A model generated the notes under the pieces. The model was not told where the DNA came from and ran no database searches. It was given only the letters and a program-made list of their open reading frames with translations. Made by a program: the position numbers and the translations under genes. A DNA stretch of 11,358 bases from JANQRV01 sp964533785 (GTDB lineage Bacteria > Bacteroidota > Bacteroidia > Chitinophagales > Saprospiraceae): the NCBI GenBank assembly GCA_964533785.1, contig CAZHNG010000224.1:1-11358 (forward strand). Direction: 5' to 3'. Of this stretch, positions 6,672-11,358 are shown piece by piece (positions within the stretch are counted from its first letter, which is position 1; the number at the start of each line of letters is the position of its first letter).

Positions 6672-7664
6672 TTATCCATAAGCCCACTTAACGTAGATAG
6701 CCCCCCAGGTATAACCCCCGCCAAAGGCAGTAAGGATGACATTGTCGCCTCGATTCAACTGATCTTCCCATTCCCACAGACACAGCGGGATCGTCGCCGC
6801 CGTCGTATTGCCGTATTTATGGATATTGATCATTACTTTTTCCAATGGAAAATCGGCTTGTTTAGCTACGGTTTCAATGATCCTTCGGTTCGCCTGATGG
6901 GGAACCAGCCATTTCACATCATCCGTCGAAAGGTTGTTTCTTTCCATTGCTTCTCTTACTACCCTGGCCATACCAAAAACAGCAGCTTTAAATACCGCTT
7001 TGCCATTTTGGTAAATGTAGTGATCCTCTTTCTCGAGGTTATCCAAAAAGGCAGGATAACGCGAACCTCCCGCTTTCTTTAGCAGGTTTTCCTGACCACT
7101 ACCATCGCTATGGTGTACAGAATCAATAATCCCGAAGCCAGTATCATCCGGCTCTAATAAAACCGCTCCCGCAGCATCGCCAAAAAGCACGCAGGTTTTT
7201 CGGTCGTAGTAATTCACTATGGACGACATTTTATCACCTCCTACTACAATCACCTTTTTATAGGCCCCTGATTCAATGTACATAGCGCCGGTAGTCAAAG
7301 CAAAAATAAACCCGGAACAAGCCGCTCCCAGGTCGAAACTAAAAGCATTTTTCATTCCCAAAGCATGAGCGGTCAGATTAGCCGTATCCGGAAAGGTCAT
7401 ATCTGGCGTAACGGTAGCACAAATAACTAGATCTACCTCCTCGGGATTAGTATGAGTTTTGTCCAAAAGCCCTCTGACAGCCTCTATCGTCATTACGGAG
7501 GTCCCTTTGCCTTCGCCCTTTAAGATCCTTCTTTCCTTAATGCCGGTTCGCGTGGTTATCCATTCATCACTGGTCTCTACCATTTGTTCTAACTCTTTAT
7601 TGGTTAGTACATAATCGGGTACATATCCATTCACTCCCGTGATAGCTGCAAGAATTTTTGACAT
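6672..7664 (-). CDS. fabH: Beta-ketoacyl-ACP synthase III
   Basis: FabH starts fatty-acid chains by condensing acetyl-CoA (or a branched acyl-CoA) with malonyl-ACP in the cytoplasm. The 330-residue thiolase-fold protein has the complete catalytic triad: C116 in DLGAACSGFIFAL (111-123), H256 in LVPHQANRRI (253-262) and N286 in IHKYGNTTAA (281-290). The glycine-rich C-terminal FGGGYTWGA (314-322) and the N-terminal TSDEWITTRTGIKERR (31-46) are also typical. AAGGA sits seven bases before the ATG, one of the few Shine-Dalgarno-like sites here. The role fits accB and accC downstream, but a 376-base gap with a separate efp promoter intervenes. The rpmF and plsX genes that often precede fabH are not beside it. 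Primer preference cannot be read from sequence, though iso-branched primers are common in Bacteroidota. Confidence 0.96.
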   Translation of the reverse strand: MSKILAAITGVNGYVPDYVLTNKELEQMVETSDEWITTRTGIKERRILKGEGKGTSVMTIEAVRGLLDKTHTNPEEVDLVICATVTPDMTFPDTANLTAHALGMKNAFSFDLGAACSGFIFALTTGAMYIESGAYKKVIVVGGDKMSSIVNYYDRKTCVLFGDAAGAVLLEPDDTGFGIIDSVHHSDGSGQENLLKKAGGSRYPAFLDNLEKEDHYIYQNGKAVFKAAVFGMARVVREAMERNNLSTDDVKWLVPHQANRRIIETVAKQADFPLEKVMINIHKYGNTTAATIPLCLWEWEDQLNRGDNVILTAFGGGYTWGAIYVKWAYG

Positions 7665-7721
7665 AATGTAATCCTTGTTAAGTTTTCTGAGTTAATTTCT
7701 ATTTCTTTTTTCCACCACCCC

Positions 7722-7741
7722 TGCTGCGCTAACAGCGAGCA
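7722..7741. other. Small hairpin in the fabH leader
   Basis: TGCT and CGCT (7722-7725, 7727-7730) pair with AGCG and AGCA (7734-7741) around a three-base loop with one bulged G, an 8-bp stem 57 bases before the fabH ATG. A run of nine A follows on the plus strand (7746-7754), so neither strand has the T run after the stem that an intrinsic terminator needs. The rest of the 162-base gap between the symporter and fabH shows no convincing promoter. Confidence 0.3.
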
Positions 7742-7826
7742 AGGTAAAAAAAAATATCCAGTCTAAAGATGATGAAATCGGTGTGATCATTACAAAGGGG
7801 ATGTTTAAAACTTTGAAAAACTTCGG

Positions 7827-9314
7827 TTACATTTTCAAAAACTTAGGCGTTGAGATTATCCACAATCCCGAAAAGGTCAATAACCCATTTAAAGCTAAAA
7901 TCATGAACCCAAACTGAAATCCATTGAACCATTCCACCGAATAAGTATCCAATACAAAAGAAATAACCGGAGCCAGCAAACAAACCGGAATGACAAATTT
8001 ATCGTTGATCTTGCGCTCCGTAAACATTCCAAATGCATACAGCCCGAGCAATGGACCGTAGGTGTACGAAGCTACCCTAAACAACTCATTGATCACGGCA
8101 TCTCTATTAATAGCGCTAAATATCAGGATGATGATAAATAATAACACGGAGGCTCCGATGTGTACTCTAAATCTTATTTTCTTTTTTTCCGATTCCGCTG
8201 CGTCCCATTTTTCAAAATCCAAAAAATCGACGCAAAAGGAGGTGGTTAAAGCGGTCAAAGCAGAGTCCGCACTGGAATAAGCAGCCGCTATTAGCCCTAA
8301 AACGAACAAAATACCTATCCCCGGCGGTAAATGGTGAAGCGCAATAGCAGGGTAAAGCTGATCAGTTTTCTCCGGAATATCTAGTCCAATGTTTGAAGCA
8401 TAGATGTATAACAATGCGCCGAGTGTCAAGATCAACAAATTAGCAATTACCAATACTACGCTGAAGGTGTACATGTTACGTTGTGATTCTTTGAGGTTCC
8501 GGCAGCTGAGGTTTTTCTGCATCATATCCTGGTCCAGACCTGTCATCACAATAGTGATCAAAGCACCGCTAAAGAATTGCTTGAAGAAATTATTAGGGTC
8601 TCCCCACCCTCCTTCAAAGTGAAACACTTTTGACAATTGGCTTTTGTTAATCATGGCCACCATTCCATTGAAATCCGTCTCCAGGGCTTGTCCGATGGCT
8701 ATGATCGATAAAATGATAGCCGAAAGCATACAAATGGTTTGCAACGTATCCGTCCAGACAATAGTGTTGATCCCTCCGCGAAAGGTATATACCCAAATCA
8801 ATAATATGGTGGTTAAAACAGTGGCCCAGAAAGGTATGCCCAGTGGTCCTAAAACAAAGCCTTGCAACACAATGGCTACTAAATAGAGTCTGAAGGAAGC
8901 ACCGATCGTGCGGCTAAGCAAGAAATAAGCTGCTCCCGTTTTGTAGGAAAAAAAGCCAAACCGTTCTTCGAGATATCCGTAAATAGAAGTAAGATCCAAA
9001 CGGTAATACAAGGGTAGTAATACGTTAGCAATGACAAGATATCCTAACAAGTACCCGAAAACCATTTGCATGTAAGAAAAGGCATTGTTAACTCCTCCTC
9101 CTCCTACAGCACCGGGAATTGAAATAAACGTAACACCGGAGAGGGTAGCTCCGATCATTCCAATAGCAACCAAAAACCATGGTGATTTTCGTCCCGCCAG
9201 AAAAAATTGAGCATTGTCCGCATTTCTGCCCGTAAAATAGGATACCACCAATAAGACCAAAAAATAACCGGCAATAATGCCTAGAATTATGGATGGTGTT
9301 AGTTGTTCTATCAT
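7827..9314 (-). CDS. Sodium:solute symporter (SSS/SGLT family)
   Basis: This 495-residue inner-membrane protein has the length and hydrophobic pattern of the sodium:solute symporter family (about 13 helices, LeuT fold). It couples solute uptake to sodium entry. Recognisable family stretches are the early ATLSGVTFISIPGAVGGGG (57-75), SIYGYLEERFG (110-120), the TFRGGINTIVWTDTLQ loop-helix (177-192), GLDQDMMQKNLSC (259-271), and LIAAAYSSADSALTALTTSF (341-360), where S347 and S348 fall at the conserved sodium-2 site serines of helix 8/9. The substrate (sugar, amino acid, acid or other) cannot be assigned. GGAGAG lies about ten bases before the ATG. It has its own strong promoter match at 9457-9487 with a leader of about 135 bases, and a 162-base gap to fabH, so it is probably a single-gene unit. 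Confidence 0.93.
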   Translation of the reverse strand: MIEQLTPSIILGIIAGYFLVLLVVSYFTGRNADNAQFFLAGRKSPWFLVAIGMIGATLSGVTFISIPGAVGGGGVNNAFSYMQMVFGYLLGYLVIANVLLPLYYRLDLTSIYGYLEERFGFFSYKTGAAYFLLSRTIGASFRLYLVAIVLQGFVLGPLGIPFWATVLTTILLIWVYTFRGGINTIVWTDTLQTICMLSAIILSIIAIGQALETDFNGMVAMINKSQLSKVFHFEGGWGDPNNFFKQFFSGALITIVMTGLDQDMMQKNLSCRNLKESQRNMYTFSVVLVIANLLILTLGALLYIYASNIGLDIPEKTDQLYPAIALHHLPPGIGILFVLGLIAAAYSSADSALTALTTSFCVDFLDFEKWDAAESEKKKIRFRVHIGASVLLFIIILIFSAINRDAVINELFRVASYTYGPLLGLYAFGMFTERKINDKFVIPVCLLAPVISFVLDTYSVEWFNGFQFGFMILALNGLLTFSGLWIISTPKFLKM

Positions 9315-9371
9315 GTTGTTTTCTCTCCAATTAACAGCCTCTATTCATTGCTGAGCGGAAGCTAATTTGTC

Positions 9372-9386
9372 GTTGATTTAATCAAC
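9372..9386. promoter_or_regulatory. Palindrome in the symporter leader
   Basis: GTTGATTTAATCAAC is a perfect 7+7 inverted repeat with a one-base centre, 58 bases before the symporter ATG and about 65 bases after the predicted start. A further partial copy, GTTGAT, lies at 9399-9404. The shape suits a dimeric repressor site or a small RNA hairpin. No cognate regulator is in the window. Confidence 0.35.
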
Positions 9387-9456
9387 TTGCCGTGCCTCGT
9401 TGATCTTGAACAGACAACTGGAAGCGAATATAGAATAATTATCAATTATGGAGGCA

Positions 9457-9487
9457 CAAATATAACGGGAAGTCCTAAATATCAAAA
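9457..9487 (-). promoter_or_regulatory. Bacteroidota-type promoter of the symporter gene
   Basis: The minus strand shows TTTTG (9487-9483), an 18-base spacer, then TATATTTG (9464-9457), matching the TTTG / TAnnTTTG promoter form of Bacteroidota. Transcription would begin near 9450, giving a leader of about 135 bases that includes the palindrome at 9372-9386. Confidence 0.65.
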
Positions 9488-9497
9488 TCCACTACGA

Positions 9498-9525
9498 TAG
9501 ATACCAGATGTAAGATACCAGATAA
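9498..9525 (+). repeat. Four-unit heptamer repeat upstream of the symporter promoter
   Basis: The plus strand reads TAGATAC CAGATGT AAGATAC CAGATAA, four contiguous 7-base units of the YAGAYGC-like family. It lies just upstream of the symporter -33 element and runs in the opposite orientation to the array at 9723-9778, about 200 bases away. It is the only array in the window that is not placed after a stop codon in the sense of the adjacent gene. Confidence 0.5.
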
Positions 9526-9722
9526 CAAGTATAAAAGGAAAATCCAATAAATATTTGATTGTAAGAAAATTAGACAAAACAGCCGGGGGGATTTATTTCG
9601 GATCAGCCTCCCTGTCTGGAAACACTAAAATTAGTTCCCTTCTTTTGTTTCAGGTTATTATGTAATTGATTCCAAAGTCTAACATCTTCCCCTCTGCCCA
9701 ATCCTTCTGACACCTATCGTCA
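9526..9722. other. Intergenic stretch with no recognised gene
   Basis: Between the two opposed heptamer arrays there is no convincing open frame or RNA gene. A run of six G (9585-9590) and CCTCCC (9608-9613) could pair weakly around GATTTATTTCGGATCAG, but no T run follows on either strand, so I do not call a terminator for lspA. Confidence 0.4.
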
Positions 9723-9778
9723 AGATCTGGCATCTACTATCTGGCGTCTGGCATCTACTATTTGGCGTCTGGCATCTG
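9723..9778 (-). repeat. Eight-unit heptamer array after the lspA stop
   Basis: In lspA sense (minus strand) the units are CAGATGC, CAGACGC, CAAATAG, TAGATGC, CAGACGC, CAGATAG, TAGATGC and CAGATCT: eight contiguous 7-base units starting 16 bases after the stop codon. The plus strand shows a higher-order period: the 21 bases at 9730-9750 recur at 9751-9771 with one mismatch. The consensus YAGAYGC overlaps the TAGACGC units of the array at 11291-11339, so the two look like branches of one family. Confidence 0.75.
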
Positions 9779-9794
9779 ACATGGATCGTCAGTT

Positions 9795-10298
9795 TCAACG
9801 CTCTTTTTCCCCAGGCTTACGCTGAAAGATGGTCGGAATCATCATAAACAAGCCCGTCATTATTGACGTGTCGGCAAAATTGAAGATCCCGGTACGCAAA
9901 TTTTGGATGCCCATATTCATAAAATCTATTACGCTGCCATATAGTAAGCGATCATACACATTACTGATTCCTCCGCCCAGAATGAAACTGAAGGCTATAA
10001 TTTGCCACCAGGTCAATGTTTTGGAAAACATCAAGTGTAAAAGCAGGCCGGTCAATAATAGCACGGGGAAAACCTTCAAGGCCCAATACCGCAAATTAGA
10101 AGAAAAATTGGAACCTAAACTGAGGAAAGCACCTTCATTGCGCACATAGGTAAGCCGAAATGTATCCCCTAAATACGATTGGGATGGGGTATTTTTTAAA
10201 TGCTGGGTAGCCCAATTCTTGCTCAATTGATCACAGCCGATATTCGTCGCGGCAACCAAAAAAATGATCAACCAACGGTACAATAGGTTCCTTTTCAT
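9795..10298 (-). CDS. lspA: Lipoprotein signal peptidase (signal peptidase II)
   Basis: LspA is an inner-membrane aspartyl protease that cleaves the signal peptide of prolipoproteins after lipid attachment to the cysteine. The 167 residues show four hydrophobic segments (about 8-22, 71-91, 97-113, 137-158) and the family blocks: CDQLSK (22-27), VRNEGAFLSLG (52-62), GGGISNVYDR (108-117), GSVIDF (121-126) and FNFADTSI (139-146). D125 and D143 correspond to the two catalytic aspartates. NEGAFLSLG departs slightly from the common NxGAAFG form, as is seen in several Bacteroidota proteins. The gene is transcribed away from the beta-lactamase-like lipoprotein gene, with 80 bases between start codons if that gene begins at 10379. 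No clear promoter is visible. The heptamer array at 9723-9778 follows its stop. Confidence 0.95.
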   Translation of the reverse strand: MKRNLLYRWLIIFLVAATNIGCDQLSKNWATQHLKNTPSQSYLGDTFRLTYVRNEGAFLSLGSNFSSNLRYWALKVFPVLLLTGLLLHLMFSKTLTWWQIIAFSFILGGGISNVYDRLLYGSVIDFMNMGIQNLRTGIFNFADTSIMTGLFMMIPTIFQRKPGEKER

Positions 10299-10378
10299 AT
10301 CTTCGATAAAATTTTCCTTCTAAAAATATTGCCGGTATGATTTACCATATTACCTCTCTAATGGCGAAAGTAGTACAA

Positions 10379-11281
10379 ATGAACCGTTTTTCTATAGGAA
10401 TTATTTTCCTTCTATTTACTTTAAGTTGTGAAAAAAAGGATCCGCTGTTAGATTTGCAAGAGGCGATAACTACTAAACTAAACGGTCAACCCGGCACCTA
10501 CGCCCTAGCTTTTAAGGATATTAACAATCCCGAACGTACCCTGTTGATCAATGAAAAAGAATCTTTTCACGCCGCCAGTACCATGAAAACCCCGGTAATG
10601 ATAGAGCTGTTTAAACAGGCTGAAATGGGAAACTTCGAATTGACGGATTCTATCCTGGTCAAAAATGAGTTTTACAGTATCGTCGACAGCAGCACCTATC
10701 AAATGGATATCGGTGAAGATTCAGAAGAAGAACTATACGCTATGATCGGCCGAAAGGCTACCATCCTGGATTTGACCTACGATATGATCACATACAGCAG
10801 CAATCTGGCCACCAATATTCTCATTGATAAAGTAGGAGCCCAAAACGTAACACAAACAATGCGAGACCTGGGAGCAATGGATATCCAGGTATTAAGGGGC
10901 GTTGAAGATATCAAAGCCTACGAAAAAGGATTGAGCAATTCTACGACCGCCTATGACCTCATGCTCATTTACGAAGCATTGGCCAAGGGGGCCATGGTCA
11001 ATCCGGAGGCTTGTCAGCAAATGATCGATATTCTATTAGAGCAACAATTCAATGAGATCATTCCCGCCCACCTGCCTGAAGAGGTTAAAGTGGCGCATAA
11101 AACCGGATGGATCTCCACGGCTAATCACGATTCCGGCATCGTCATTTTACCTGACGGGCGGCAATACGTTCTGGTCTTATTATCTAAAAACTGGGATTCC
11201 AGTGAGAATAGTACTGCTCTGCTGGCTGAGTTATCAGAAATGGTGTACAAATATTATGTTGGAGAAGAATTCGGAAGTTAG
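10379..11281 (+). CDS. Class A beta-lactamase-like serine hydrolase, predicted lipoprotein
   Basis: The protein belongs to the class A beta-lactamase fold family (beta-lactamase2 type). From the chosen ATG it has 300 residues and starts with a lipoprotein-type signal peptide: MNR, hydrophobic core FSIGIIFLLF, then TLSC with C17 as the likely lipidated residue, followed by EKK. An in-frame ATG at 10337 adds 14 residues (MIYHITSLMAKVVQ) that would give an unusually long leader, so 10379 is preferred. Active-site motifs: S67-T-M-K70, S140-S-N142 in place of the usual SDN, and K241-T-G243. The omega-loop region reads RGVEDIKAYEKGLSNSTT (173-190); R173 and possibly E176 match R164 and E166, but the usual Asn170 is missing and the loop is about two residues short. 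Real drug hydrolysis is therefore uncertain; a peptidase or penicillin-binding role is possible. It is divergent from lspA. Confidence 0.88.
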   Translation: MNRFSIGIIFLLFTLSCEKKDPLLDLQEAITTKLNGQPGTYALAFKDINNPERTLLINEKESFHAASTMKTPVMIELFKQAEMGNFELTDSILVKNEFYSIVDSSTYQMDIGEDSEEELYAMIGRKATILDLTYDMITYSSNLATNILIDKVGAQNVTQTMRDLGAMDIQVLRGVEDIKAYEKGLSNSTTAYDLMLIYEALAKGAMVNPEACQQMIDILLEQQFNEIIPAHLPEEVKVAHKTGWISTANHDSGIVILPDGRQYVLVLLSKNWDSSENSTALLAELSEMVYKYYVGEEFGS

Positions 11282-11290
11282 TTTTATTAT

Positions 11291-11339
11291 TAGACGCTAG
11301 ACACTAGACACTAGAAGTTAGACGCTAGAGGTTAGACGC
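11291..11339 (+). repeat. Seven-unit heptamer array after the beta-lactamase-like gene
   Basis: Nine bases after the stop codon the plus strand reads TAGACGC TAGACAC TAGACAC TAGAAGT TAGACGC TAGAGGT TAGACGC, seven contiguous 7-base units in gene sense. TAGA is invariant and the last three bases vary. The 19 bases at 11304-11322 are identical to 6495-6513 in the hairpin element. The array may continue past the window as TGGATGA (11340-11346) before decaying. Confidence 0.8.
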
Positions 11340-11358
11340 TGGATGAGTATATCACTTA

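Noticed and set aside
7722..7754. Terminator after the symporter gene
   Set aside because: The small stem is followed by A on the plus strand and by GGGGTGGTGG on the minus strand, so the required T run is missing.
9088..9330. An 80-codon minus-strand frame overlapping the start of the symporter gene
   Set aside because: It overlaps the symporter in another frame, is cysteine-rich without a motif, and the symporter reading is intact.
10337..10378. Upstream ATG for the beta-lactamase-like gene
   Set aside because: It would put 14 extra residues, including an internal polar stretch, ahead of a well-formed lipoprotein signal beginning at 10379.
11291..11339. CRISPR array
   Set aside because: Units are 7 bases and contiguous with no spacers; no cas genes are present.

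Overview
The window looks like an ordinary chromosomal stretch from a member of the Bacteroidota, possibly a Saprospiria/Lewinella-like lineage; that finer placement is a guess from general impression. The clues are promoters of the Bacteroidota housekeeping type (a -7 box of form TAnnTTTG with a TTG-like -33 element), mostly A-rich leaders with few Shine-Dalgarno sequences, and a fabH-efp-accB-accC block. No plasmid, phage, CRISPR, tRNA or rRNA signal was seen.

Layout: eight of the nine genes lie on the minus strand. In transcription order they are lspA (10298-9795), a sodium:solute symporter (9314-7827), fabH (7664-6672), efp (6295-5729), accB (5704-5180), accC (5116-3770), an MsbA-type ABC exporter (3552-1738) and an M20D amidohydrolase (1684-476), followed by a good intrinsic terminator at 212-254. 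A divergent plus-strand gene for a class A beta-lactamase-like lipoprotein (10379-11281) starts next to lspA. Bases 1-210 hold nothing recognisable.

How the genes fit together: fabH, accB and accC belong to fatty-acid synthesis initiation (malonyl-CoA supply by the biotin-dependent carboxylase, then the first condensation). efp sits between fabH and accB and has its own promoter, so efp-accB-accC is the clearest operon. The ABC exporter has a weaker predicted promoter and probably reads into the amidohydrolase gene. LspA would process lipoproteins, and its divergent neighbour has a lipobox-like signal peptide.

The most unusual content is not genic. A degenerate 7-base repeat with consensus close to YAGAYGC recurs in six intergenic places. 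Four of these start 5-16 bases after a stop codon (amidohydrolase, accC, lspA, beta-lactamase-like gene), always in the same sense as that gene. A fifth, between fabH and efp, forms a long imperfect hairpin whose arms differ by exactly two 7-base units, and it is flanked by an 8-base direct repeat like a small mobile element. A 19-base composite of these units occurs unchanged at two sites 4.8 kb apart. I know of no named family matching this repeat; genome-wide counting is needed to decide whether it is a real element family.
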